Below are positions 9,205-16,288 of a stretch of DNA of 48,186 nt, in pieces. The DNA comes from JANOBD01 sp031411495 (GTDB taxonomy: Bacteria > Planctomycetota > Phycisphaerae > Tepidisphaerales > Tepidisphaeraceae). The notes under the pieces are model-generated. The model saw nothing but the letters and a program-made list of their open reading frames with translations, did not search any database and had not been told where the DNA came from. How positions within the stretch are numbered: the stretch's first letter is position 1; the number at the start of each line of letters is the position of its first letter. The DNA lies in NCBI GenBank assembly GCA_031411495.1, contig JANOBD010000137.1, positions 1 to 48,186 on the forward strand, given 5' to 3'. The translations under genes and the position numbers were made by a program.

Positions 9205-9636
9205 ATGTTCAAACCGTTTGCATTCTCCTTTGACCGCGAAACGTTTCGCGGCGAGTTCGCCACGCGCGAGGAAGCCGCCGTCGCCGGCCAGACCGAAGCC
9301 CTGAAGTTCATGGGCATCGTCGAAGCCGTCTATGTCGCCAAGCGCGTGCCGACCAATCCGCAGGCCGACATGCACGGCGACGAAGTCGTCAAATCGATGA
9401 AGCGCCGCATGCTCACCAAGACCGGCGACGCGAGCTATCTCGCCGCCGCCAATGAGCATGTCGTCGCCGATCTCGACGCCGCCATCGAGCACGCCATCGT
9501 CGACTGGCTGAAGCGCCACGACCTCGCGCCCGCCGACAAGTTCAGCTCGATCAGCGAACACCCGCTCCCGCAGGTCCAGGCTCACGGCCCGTCAAGCAGC
9601 GACGAGGTCGGCATGATGGGTCCGGACTCGGAGTGA
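9205..9636 (+). CDS. Hypothetical protein, 143 aa
   Basis: The ATG at 9205 is chosen because AGTGAGGA lies about 7 nt before it; the frame is open upstream to 9160 but without support. The product is small, charged and without membrane segments, beginning FKPFAFSFDRETFRGEFATREEA and rich in His, Asp and Ala. A segment FATREEAAVAGQTEAL looks like a short helix that starts after a beta hairpin. I do not recognise the family, and the opposite strand also carries a 172-codon frame over the same bases, so the evidence for coding is the ribosome site and the plausible composition. A possible -10 element (TATACT) lies at 9097-9102 without a good -35. Confidence 0.55.
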   Translation: MFKPFAFSFDRETFRGEFATREEAAVAGQTEALKFMGIVEAVYVAKRVPTNPQADMHGDEVVKSMKRRMLTKTGDASYLAAANEHVVADLDAAIEHAIVDWLKRHDLAPADKFSSISEHPLPQVQAHGPSSSDEVGMMGPDSE

Positions 9637-9698
9637 TGTCGTCGACGCGGTCAAAAAAGTTGATCGCGCATCAGCCCGCTTTCAAAAGCCAATATCTT

Positions 9699-9773
9699 TC
9701 ATCCAGAGCGTCCTTGCGAAGGATCTACTTTCGAACGTCGACAGTAGATGCTTCGCGAGTCCGCTCTGCATGA
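9699..9773. repeat. Long imperfect inverted repeat (MITE-like or intergenic repeat)
   Basis: Two 31-nt arms, 9699-9729 and 9743-9773, are reverse complements at about 26 positions and are separated by 13 nt. The innermost seven pairs (ATCTACT with AGTAGAT), the CGAAG/CTTCG block and the outer CAGAGCG/CGCTCTG block are perfect. It sits in the 158-nt gap between a rightward small gene and the leftward methyltransferase gene, where both genes end. The form resembles small interspersed palindromic elements known in many GC-rich bacteria; as RNA it would form a very stable hairpin and could also end transcription from both sides, although no T-tract follows. Confidence 0.7.
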
Positions 9774-9794
9774 CAGTCTTCCGCTCTTCTTTTT

Positions 9795-11045
9795 TCAAAG
9801 AACCGATCCGCTCGTTTCCCGATGCTTCGCAATCGCATCGCTTTCACTGGCTCGAATCCGTTTCACCAATTCATCCGCACTCACACCCGCCGAGCGACGT
9901 GAGCAGTCGATGACCGCCACGAACTCGACGTTCATCGGCTTCTTCGAGAACCGCTGCGTGCTCACGCGATAGCGCTTGTACGGCTCGGCCAGCACTGTCG
10001 TCGCGCCGCGTGCAAGACACGATTCGACGAACCGTTCCAGCGGGATCATCCCGTCCGTGCTGTAGCTCACCAGGATGAACTTCGCGTCGATGGCGTTGAG
10101 CAGTTCGCCGAACGCGCGGTCGGCTTCGCCGCGGTAGTTGTAGGCGCTGCGCCGATCGATCCGCCAGTCGTCCCGGATCGCGCTCTTCATCCGCGGCGAG
10201 ATCTTCGCGCTGATCGTCGGCCGATCCCACAGCGCGATCGAGTTGAGCACGTGATAGTTGCTCGCGTACGGGTGCTGGTTGTAGGGCGGATCGAGGTAGG
10301 CGATGTCGATCGGAGATTGATCGCTTCGCAATGAACGCGCGAGCTGTGTGGCATCCAACTGCGTCGCGCGGTTGGGTTGGCCGTTATCGAAGAACGTCGC
10401 CGCGCGGAGGGCAAAGGCGCTGCGGATCCGGTAGAGCGCCGTGCCGGTCTGTCCGCCCCAGCCGTTGTGAAACCCCTTGAAGACTCCGGAGGTGTTCGCG
10501 GTGTAGCACGAGGCATACATCATCGGCGCGAGCAGACAGTGCAGCTCGGCGTCGTCGATCTGCCCGGCGTCGAACCATGATTGGATCTGCATCCGGATCG
10601 CGTCGATCTTCATCCCGTTCGCGCGGGTGTAGAACATCCGGTCGCGAAGTGGGTCGGGGTGTTCGTCATCGTCAGGGCAGAGGTGCGTCGTCACCCAGCC
10701 GACGATGCCAGGCAGTGCGTTGAGCGTGGCGATCGCGCGGTCGTAGCCGCCGAGGCGTGCGAAGGTGGGCGGCGCGTTCTGCTCGATCCAGCAGCGGTTG
10801 AGCGAGAGGGCGTACGGCTCCCAGTCGTTGGCGATCGTTTCAAAGCCCGCGCGCTTGGCGAACCGCGACACCACGCCCGACCCGGCGAAAAAGTCGACGA
10901 ACCGCCCGCCGGCGATTCCGGTCGACGCGACGGCCCGGCCGATCAGTCCCAGCAGCTTTCGCTTGTTGCCGATGTAGGGGATGAGCTGCGCGAAGACGAA
11001 GTCATCCGTCCACGCGGCGGCGTGCCGAGTCCGTTCATACCGCAT
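9795..11045 (-). CDS. D12-class N6-adenine DNA methyltransferase, solitary
   Basis: A 416-residue enzyme of the D12 class, which transfers the methyl of S-adenosylmethionine to adenine N6 in DNA. Visible motifs are QLIPYIGNKRKLL (the family's N-terminal motif), FVDFFAGSGVVSRFAKRAG (motif I, SAM binding) and AYLDPPYNQHPY (motif IV, catalytic DPPY). It is longer than Dam (about 270 residues), with extra sequence between motifs I and IV that would hold the target-recognition region. ATG 11045 is preferred over the longer frame because the D12 motif starts about 20 residues later, but no ribosome site precedes it. No restriction endonuclease gene lies nearby, so it may be an orphan regulatory methylase or a remnant. 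Confidence 0.88.
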   Translation of the reverse strand: MRYERTRHAAAWTDDFVFAQLIPYIGNKRKLLGLIGRAVASTGIAGGRFVDFFAGSGVVSRFAKRAGFETIANDWEPYALSLNRCWIEQNAPPTFARLGGYDRAIATLNALPGIVGWVTTHLCPDDDEHPDPLRDRMFYTRANGMKIDAIRMQIQSWFDAGQIDDAELHCLLAPMMYASCYTANTSGVFKGFHNGWGGQTGTALYRIRSAFALRAATFFDNGQPNRATQLDATQLARSLRSDQSPIDIAYLDPPYNQHPYASNYHVLNSIALWDRPTISAKISPRMKSAIRDDWRIDRRSAYNYRGEADRAFGELLNAIDAKFILVSYSTDGMIPLERFVESCLARGATTVLAEPYKRYRVSTQRFSKKPMNVEFVAVIDCSRRSAGVSADELVKRIRASESDAIAKHRETSGSVL

Positions 11046-11455
11046 GGAGGCGGAGGGTACACGATCCCTCGAACATCTGGCTACGGTGTGCTCCAGACTG
11101 CCAAGCTGGCGAAGCGAAAGTGCTCCAAAGTGGGTAATTCCGGGTACGTTTGGGAAGGGACGATTGCTCGAAGTGAGGATGTGAGAACGATGATGGGGCG
11201 GCATCGGAACGCGCATCGTCACCTTACGTTTCGCGCTGCGCCGCCGCGCAATTTCGTACGGCGCGCGGTTGCCGACCTCTTCGTTTGAAGATGCACAACT
11301 GGTTTCCGGACCACGCTTTGCAGCGATCGCGCGACGGCAAACCGATTCCGAAATTCTGAGCACACCGAATTCGAATCCTAAATGCAACTTTGTTGCAATC
11401 AGGCGCGTGTGTAGGATGCCGCGCTCTCGTTTCGCTTACGTCGAAGGTGGTCTGG
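11046..11455. other. Divergent intergenic region, 410 nt
   Basis: This stretch separates the leftward methyltransferase from the rightward ABC operon. Its right end holds the palindrome and candidate promoter listed separately. On the minus strand the part 11080-11130 contains two copies of GGAGCAC about 40 nt apart and the sequence GCCAGCTTGGC, but I see no gene there. Reading frames through it are continuations of neighbouring genes' frames without conserved content. Confidence 0.6.
11383..11417 (+). promoter_or_regulatory. Candidate promoter with metalloregulator-type operator
   Basis: A perfect inverted repeat, TGCAAC-TTT-GTTGCA (11383-11397), lies 58 nt before the ABC ATPase start. It covers a poor -35 (TTTGTT, 11389-11394) placed 17 nt before a -10-like TAGGAT (11412-11417). 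The 15-bp symmetric form with outer TG...CA matches the general shape of Fur/Zur-family boxes, though the letters are not those of the proteobacterial Zur box. A repressor here would block polymerase binding. That it is a zinc box is inferred from the downstream genes. Confidence 0.5.
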
Positions 11456-12262
11456 ATGGGTTTCCTGCTCTCGGATGTCCGCAAATCGTATGTCGCGCCC
11501 GATGGATCGGTGCTGACTGTGCTCGATGTGCCGTCGTTCCAGATCCACGCCGGCGAACAGGTGGCGCTGCTCGGGTCATCCGGCTCGGGGAAGACGACGC
11601 TGCTGCACGTCATCGCCGGCATCATCGCGCCGGATTCGGGCGCGGTGTTGATCGAAACGGCACCCGGCGATGCCGCTCCCAGAGGATTCGACGCCCTTCA
11701 CCGCGATGCGGCGAAGATCGAAAACATGTCCGGCAATGTCGACGTCGGCACAAAAGCCGACATCGCGCTGCTGCCCGAGGCCGCCCGCGATCGGTTCCGC
11801 GGACAGCACATCGGCTACATCTTTCAGACCCATCACCTGCTGCCCGGGTTCACCGCGCTGGAAAACGTGTTGCTCGGCATGAGTTTCACCGGCCGACGTG
11901 CGGATCACGCCTGGGCCGAGCGGCTGCTCACCGAGGTCGGCCTGCAAGATCGCCTGCACTACAAGCCGTCAAAGCTTTCCGTCGGCCAGCAGCAGCGCGT
12001 GGCCGTCGCGCGGGCGCTGGCGAATCGCCCGAGCCTCGTGCTGGCGGATGAGCCGACCGGCGCGCTCGACTATGCGAACGCGCAGCAGGTGCTCGACCTG
12101 ATTCGCCAGTTATGCGATGAGGTGAAGGCATCGCTGCTGATCGTCACGCACGATCGATCGATCGCCGCCCAGCTTTCGCGAACGGTCGACCTCTACGAGA
12201 TCAACCGCGCCGCCACCCGGCCCGCGAACTTTGCAGCCAAGGCGGAAGGGGCGGCGCGATGA
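11456..12262 (+). CDS. ABC transporter ATP-binding protein, LolD/MacB type
   Basis: A 268-residue ABC ATPase. Walker A is GSSGSGKTT (40-48), the Q-loop glutamine is in YIFQTHH (about 124), the signature is LSVGQQQRVAVA (about 174-185), Walker B is LVLADEPTGALD (194-205) and the switch histidine is in VTHD (about 232). The DEPTGALD form and LENVLLG-type segment place it in the LolD/MacB/FtsE group, which works with FtsX-like permeases. Between Walker A and the Q-loop it carries about 30 extra residues (roughly 67-110) that standard LolD lacks. The ATG at 11456 follows GAAGGTGG. The gene overlaps the permease by 4 nt (ATGA), so the two are translationally coupled. Confidence 0.93.
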   Translation: MGFLLSDVRKSYVAPDGSVLTVLDVPSFQIHAGEQVALLGSSGSGKTTLLHVIAGIIAPDSGAVLIETAPGDAAPRGFDALHRDAAKIENMSGNVDVGTKADIALLPEAARDRFRGQHIGYIFQTHHLLPGFTALENVLLGMSFTGRRADHAWAERLLTEVGLQDRLHYKPSKLSVGQQQRVAVARALANRPSLVLADEPTGALDYANAQQVLDLIRQLCDEVKASLLIVTHDRSIAAQLSRTVDLYEINRAATRPANFAAKAEGAAR

Positions 12263-13983
12263 ACACCTTCTCGCTCATCCTCAAAAACATGCGCCAGCGG
12301 GCGCTCTCGAGCATCCTCACCATGCTCAGCGTCGCGCTCGGCGTGGCGCTGGCGATCGCCGTCATCATCGTGCATCGCGAGGGCGACAAGCTCTTTGTCC
12401 AATCCGACTTCGGCTACAACCTGATCGTCGGCCCAAAGGGTGATGAACTGCGGCTCGTGCTCAACAGTTCCTATGGCCTGGGGGCGGCACAATCCTCGAT
12501 CTACGGGAATGTTTACGACGATCTGTTCCGCAACCAGCGCCAATACGTCCGCTCTGCCATCCCGTTCATGGTCGGCGACACGTGGCACGGCAAGCGGATC
12601 ATGGCCACGAGCAACCGCATCGTCGGCTCGCCGGAACTCGCCGCGTTTCGAAAGTCCGCGCAGTCGGCCGGCGAGAGCATCCGCGCGCTCGCCAAGCCCG
12701 ACAAACCCGAGACCGACGAAGCGAAAGCCGCCCGGCTCGCGAAGATTCCCGGAGCCGTCGACGAGTTCGCGGCACAACTGGGCGCGATGATCGAACACGG
12801 AGACGGGCTCGACCCGGAACTGATCGGCCGGGTGCGCGAACTCGCCGCATCGGTCGGCCGGGCCAAGGCGATGATCGATCCGGCCAAGCCCGGCATGGTC
12901 GAGGCGGCGCAGCTGATCGCCAAAGACGCCGTCGACCAGGTGCGCATGCTCAACTCGTTCGCCGCGCCGTTCGAATACCGCGTCGGCCGGCCGTTTTCAC
13001 TGGCGCAGGGGCGCGCATTTCACGCGGAGAAGTTCGAAGGCGTGCTCGGCGCGAAGGCGGCACAGGTCCTGGCCGCAAAGCTCGGTGACGAGTTCCATCT
13101 CGAGCACGGCGGCGATCAGAAGGATGTCCACAGCGAAACCTGGCACGTCGTCGGCATTCTCAACTCGACGGGCACGGCGATGGATGATGCCATCTTCATC
13201 CCGCTCACCAGCGGATGGGCGATCCCGGTGCATTCCGAAGCGATGCAGGAAATGGCCAAGGTCGGCAAGAGCGAAGAAGAGATTGAAAAGATCAATGCCG
13301 AGTACCAGAACGCGATGGCGAGCGCGGCCACGCAGGCCCATGACGATCACGATCACGATCACGACGACGATCACGACCACGCGGGCGCCTACGAGATGGA
13401 TGGCGACCGCATCCGACTAAAGCTGCCGGATCAGCTCCGAAAAATCAGCGGCGTCTTCGTGACCGCACGCGACGGCTTCGCGACCGAGACGCTTCGCTAC
13501 CGATTCCGCAATCTCCCGGATGCGATGGCGGTGAGCCCGGCGAAGCAGATGGCCGACTTCTTCAACACGTTCATGAAGGGCCCGACCATGATCGTGCTCG
13601 GGCTGGCGATCCTGGTGACGGTCGTCGCCGCGGTGTCGATCCTGGTGAGCATCTACAACGCGGTCTCGGCGCGGAAGCGGGAGATCGCCATTCTCCGCGC
13701 GCTCGGTGCGACACGCGGCAAGGTGCTGGCGCTGATCTGCCAGGAGGCGATGGTCGTCGGCGCGATCGGCGCCGTCATCGGCATGGTGCTGGGGCACGGC
13801 CTCGCGGCCATCGGCGGCGAATACATGGCCCGCGCGTTCGGCCAGCAGCTGGCGTACCTCAGCGTGAGCAGCCCGGAACTGTTTTATGTTGCCGGCGTGG
13901 TGGTGATGGCCGGGCTCGCGGGGCTGGTGCCGGCGGCACAGGCGTATCGGACCAGCGTGGCGACGAACCTGTCGGGGGAATAA
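12259..13983 (+). CDS. FtsX/MacB-like ABC permease with His-rich loop
   Basis: A 574-residue permease of the MacB/LolE type: one N-terminal membrane helix (about 15-38), a large extracytoplasmic domain, then three helices near the C-terminus (about 440-465, 492-515 and 535-560), with the family segment KREIAILRALGATR between the second and third. Residues 361-374 form a metal-ligand cluster with six histidines among aspartates (H361, H364, H366, H368, H372, H374), placed in the extracytoplasmic domain. This implies binding of zinc or a similar ion. FtsX-like pumps usually extrude lipoproteins, peptides or macrolides rather than translocate ions, so this one may move a metal-linked protein or power a periplasmic metal chaperone. 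It is coupled to the ATPase by ATGA overlap. Confidence 0.88.
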   Translation: MNTFSLILKNMRQRALSSILTMLSVALGVALAIAVIIVHREGDKLFVQSDFGYNLIVGPKGDELRLVLNSSYGLGAAQSSIYGNVYDDLFRNQRQYVRSAIPFMVGDTWHGKRIMATSNRIVGSPELAAFRKSAQSAGESIRALAKPDKPETDEAKAARLAKIPGAVDEFAAQLGAMIEHGDGLDPELIGRVRELAASVGRAKAMIDPAKPGMVEAAQLIAKDAVDQVRMLNSFAAPFEYRVGRPFSLAQGRAFHAEKFEGVLGAKAAQVLAAKLGDEFHLEHGGDQKDVHSETWHVVGILNSTGTAMDDAIFIPLTSGWAIPVHSEAMQEMAKVGKSEEEIEKINAEYQNAMASAATQAHDDHDHDHDDDHDHAGAYEMDGDRIRLKLPDQLRKISGVFVTARDGFATETLRYRFRNLPDAMAVSPAKQMADFFNTFMKGPTMIVLGLAILVTVVAAVSILVSIYNAVSARKREIAILRALGATRGKVLALICQEAMVVGAIGAVIGMVLGHGLAAIGGEYMARAFGQQLAYLSVSSPELFYVAGVVVMAGLAGLVPAAQAYRTSVATNLSGE

Positions 13984-14024
13984 GGAAGGCAGCCAATTGC
14001 GAGTGACGATGTCGCAGACGTCGA

Positions 14025-14103
14025 TCGGGTGCCCCGGGGCAGGTACGCCTGACCCGCGCTCGAACGGCGCGGGTCAACGAATACGTTGCCCCGGGGCACC
14101 CGA
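14025..14103. repeat. Nested palindrome (cruciform-forming) inside operon
   Basis: Outer arms of 17 nt (14025-14041 and 14087-14103) are perfect reverse complements, and each arm contains its own 12-nt palindrome TGCCCCGGGGCA. Inside them lies a second perfect stem, TGACCCGCGC (14050-14059) with GCGCGGGTCA (14067-14076), around a 7-nt loop. The element fills much of the 240-nt gap between the permease and the first DUF3299-like gene. It could be an intrinsic pause or RNA processing site, a REP-like repeat, or a small non-autonomous mobile element. No T-tract follows, so a classical terminator is unlikely. Confidence 0.8.
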
Positions 14104-14223
14104 GCAATATAGTGCGGGCCTGGCCGCAGCGGTGTCACAGGCGTGCAACTTGAACGCGGTTCGTCTGTGTTTATCTGAGACTCCGTTCACGCCACTCGAT
14201 CAGATGGGTGTGCTGGCGATAGA

Positions 14224-14946
14224 ATGGGATGGATGATGGATCGAAGGACAACCTTCATTTTCGGGCTCGGGGCGGCGCTGCTGATCACGGTTGCGGCCGT
14301 GCCCGGCCGCGCGCAGCAGGCGACGCCGTCGACCCAGCCCGCCAAGCTCTCCTTGAGCGACCTGCGCACCAAGGCGACCGCGGCGTTCGAAGCGAGCGAT
14401 TACGTGATGGCAATGCCGCTGCTCAAAGACCTGGCCGTGCGAATGCGGAACGAGCCGGAGAAGGTCGCGCCGATCCTCGAACAGATCCGCGTCTGCGAGG
14501 CGAATCTTCCCGCGAACACGATCATCGAAGGGATCAACGCGCCGCGCAACCCGCACGTGAAGCCGGCCGATGGACAGGCGTACGAAGTAGCGCTGCAGAA
14601 GCTCGGGAACTTTCAGTACGATCCCGACAAGGGCGAGATCCCGGATGACGTGAAGGCGCTGAACGGGATCAAGGTGCGGATCAAGGGTTACATGCAGCTG
14701 GTAAGCGAGTCGGACAACATCACGCGGTTCCAGCTCGTGCCCGACCGCTTCGCCTGTTGCTTCGGCCAGCCGCCGCAGATCCAGCACACCTCGATGGTGA
14801 GCTGCCCGGCCGGCAAGTCGGTGAAGTACTTTCCCGACATGGTGTGGGTCGAGGGCACGCTGAAGGTGGGAGAGCAGCGGGACGAGGGATTTGTGCTGGC
14901 GATTTTCGAGGTCACGGCGAACAGCATTCGGCCAGTCGAAAACTAG
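14224..14946 (+). CDS. Exported DUF3299-like protein A
   Basis: A 240-residue protein with a signal peptide (hydrophobic about 12-27, ending PGRAQQA) and two parts: an N-terminal helical region (about 45-100) resembling a tetratricopeptide-like helix pair, and a C-terminal DUF3299-like domain. The domain shows VRIKGYM, then FQLVPDRFACCFGQPPQIQ, in which C178, C179 and H188 align with the GAC...PPPPNQIV core of DUF3299. The paired cysteines and histidine could bind metal. Start codons at 14224, 14233 and 14236 are all possible. It precedes its paralogue by 14 nt. In the proteobacterial operons I compare it with, a DUF3299 lipoprotein is also encoded beside the ABC pair. Confidence 0.72.
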   Translation: MGWMMDRRTTFIFGLGAALLITVAAVPGRAQQATPSTQPAKLSLSDLRTKATAAFEASDYVMAMPLLKDLAVRMRNEPEKVAPILEQIRVCEANLPANTIIEGINAPRNPHVKPADGQAYEVALQKLGNFQYDPDKGEIPDDVKALNGIKVRIKGYMQLVSESDNITRFQLVPDRFACCFGQPPQIQHTSMVSCPAGKSVKYFPDMVWVEGTLKVGEQRDEGFVLAIFEVTANSIRPVEN

Positions 14947-14960
14947 AACAGAGACGAACC

Positions 14961-15458
14961 ATGAACCTGCGAGTCATCGTTTTCATCGGCATCTTCGGCT
15001 TGATCTTCGGCCCGATCGTCTGGCTGGCGGTCGACTCTGCCGTCAGCGGCGGGCTCAAGAACAAGGGCAACTATTACGAGGTCGATCTGAAGGCGATGAG
15101 CGACTTCCCCTTCGACCAGGAAAACGGCCGCGTCGACGATGTGCCGACGCGCTTTCGCGCGTTGGATGGAAAAACCGTTCAGTTGATCGGCGAAGTCGCG
15201 CCGACCGGTTTCACCGCCGATGGCGTGGATGCGAAGTTTGAACTCGTGTACTCGGTCGCCAAGTGCTGCATGACCGGCACGCCGCAGATCCAGCACTTTG
15301 TGAAGGTGACCGTCCCGCCGGACGTCCGGCCGGAATTGCAGCGCGAAGGCTCGATCATGGTTCGCGGCACGCTGCACGTCGACGTCACCAAGGACCCGGA
15401 AACGAACAAGATCAACGGCGTCTACCACGTGACGGCCCAGGAAGTCAGTTCGCTCTGA
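14961..15458 (+). CDS. Membrane-anchored DUF3299-like protein B
   Basis: A 165-residue protein with one N-terminal membrane anchor (about 4-25) and an extracytoplasmic DUF3299-like domain. It repeats the signature of the upstream protein: C102, C103 and H112 in KCCMTGTPQIQH. The shared CC-x5-PQIQH pattern shows they are paralogues, but it lacks the upstream protein's helical N-terminal region. ATG 14961 follows a GAGACGA site, and the gap to the previous stop is 14 nt. I infer that the two proteins act with the ABC pair in the periplasm, possibly as metal-binding or redox partners. No function has been set for the domain. Confidence 0.72.
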   Translation: MNLRVIVFIGIFGLIFGPIVWLAVDSAVSGGLKNKGNYYEVDLKAMSDFPFDQENGRVDDVPTRFRALDGKTVQLIGEVAPTGFTADGVDAKFELVYSVAKCCMTGTPQIQHFVKVTVPPDVRPELQREGSIMVRGTLHVDVTKDPETNKINGVYHVTAQEVSSL

Positions 15459-15587
15459 GATTTCGAACGGATGCTCACGCGATGCGCAAGAACGAGCCGC
15501 TGGCAAACAGCTCACCAGCGGCATCAAGGGTTGACCATGCGCACTCCGCGGCCCCCTTGGAATGAGTACTCTCAAAGTATCACGATC

Positions 15588-15602
15588 CTGACAGCTTGTC
15601 AG
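15588..15602. promoter_or_regulatory. Inverted repeat upstream of ECF sigma gene
   Basis: CTGACA-GCT-TGTCAG is a perfect 6-3-6 inverted repeat, 82 nt before the sigma gene start in a 226-nt gap. It could be an operator. No clear -35/-10 pair was found around it, so the assignment is weak. Confidence 0.3.
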
Positions 15603-15684
15603 ATTATTTCTGTCGGCGGGCCGGTCGGGTTTCGGTACAGTCATTGCTGATCAGCGGTTGCGGGAATCTCTCGTCCGAGGGTTC

Positions 15685-16284
15685 ATGTCGAATTCTGTGC
15701 AAACCACCACTGCGCTCCTCGCCGACCTGCTTGATCCGGAGAAGGAAGATGCATGGCGCGAGTTTGATGCGCGGTTCCGACCGATCCTCCGCGCGTTCTG
15801 CTCCAAGCTCGCCGTCTCTCACGCGGATGCGGAAGACGTGACCCAGGAGACGCTGGTCCGTTTCCTGAAACACTACCGCGCCGGCAAATATGACCGTGAA
15901 CGCGGCCGGCTCTCGAGCTGGCTGGTGACGATCGCGCAGAACTGCATCCATGATCTGCGCGAGAGCCGAGCGCAGCGGAAGGAATATCGCGGCGAGTCGG
16001 CGATGCTTCCGCTCTCTGGAGCCGGCGAGCTGGACGACCTCTTCGAACAGGAATGCCGCAAGCAGATCGTCGAACAGGCGATGAACGAGCTGCGCGCGAC
16101 GACGCGGATGGATGAGAAGACGATCCGCGCGTTCGAACTGGTGGCGATCCATCAGAAGAGCGTTGCCGAGGCGTCTGCCGAGACGGGCCTTCCCGCCGAT
16201 TCGATCTACGCCGCGAAGCATCGCTGCCTGTCGCAGCTGCGGGAGATTCTCAAGCGGCTCCAGAGGGCCTACGAGCTGGAGTAG
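15685..16284 (+). CDS. ECF RNA polymerase sigma factor
   Basis: A 199-residue sigma-70 family factor of the extracytoplasmic-function group. Region 2 reads DAEDVTQETLVRFLKHY (core binding and -10 recognition), followed by RGRLSSWLVTIAQNCIHDLRE; region 4 is the C-terminal helix-turn-helix SVAEASAETGLPADSIYAAKHRCLSQLREIL. ATG 15685 is preferred because GAGGG lies about 4 nt before it; the frame extends to 15658 without support. The next gene, an HxxxCxxC/kinase/WD40 protein, begins 4 nt after the stop, so the pair forms one unit of the kind found in planctomycetes, in which a Ser/Thr kinase appears to replace a classical anti-sigma factor. Confidence 0.92.
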   Translation: MSNSVQTTTALLADLLDPEKEDAWREFDARFRPILRAFCSKLAVSHADAEDVTQETLVRFLKHYRAGKYDRERGRLSSWLVTIAQNCIHDLRESRAQRKEYRGESAMLPLSGAGELDDLFEQECRKQIVEQAMNELRATTRMDEKTIRAFELVAIHQKSVAEASAETGLPADSIYAAKHRCLSQLREILKRLQRAYELE

Positions 16285-16288
16285 CCGC

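Noticed and set aside
9067..9585. 172-codon leftward frame over the 143-aa gene
   Set aside because: The rightward frame has a ribosome site and a start next to it; the leftward frame has neither, though this choice is not certain.
14025..14103. Rho-independent terminator
   Set aside because: No T-tract follows either side, and genes on both sides seem to belong to one unit.
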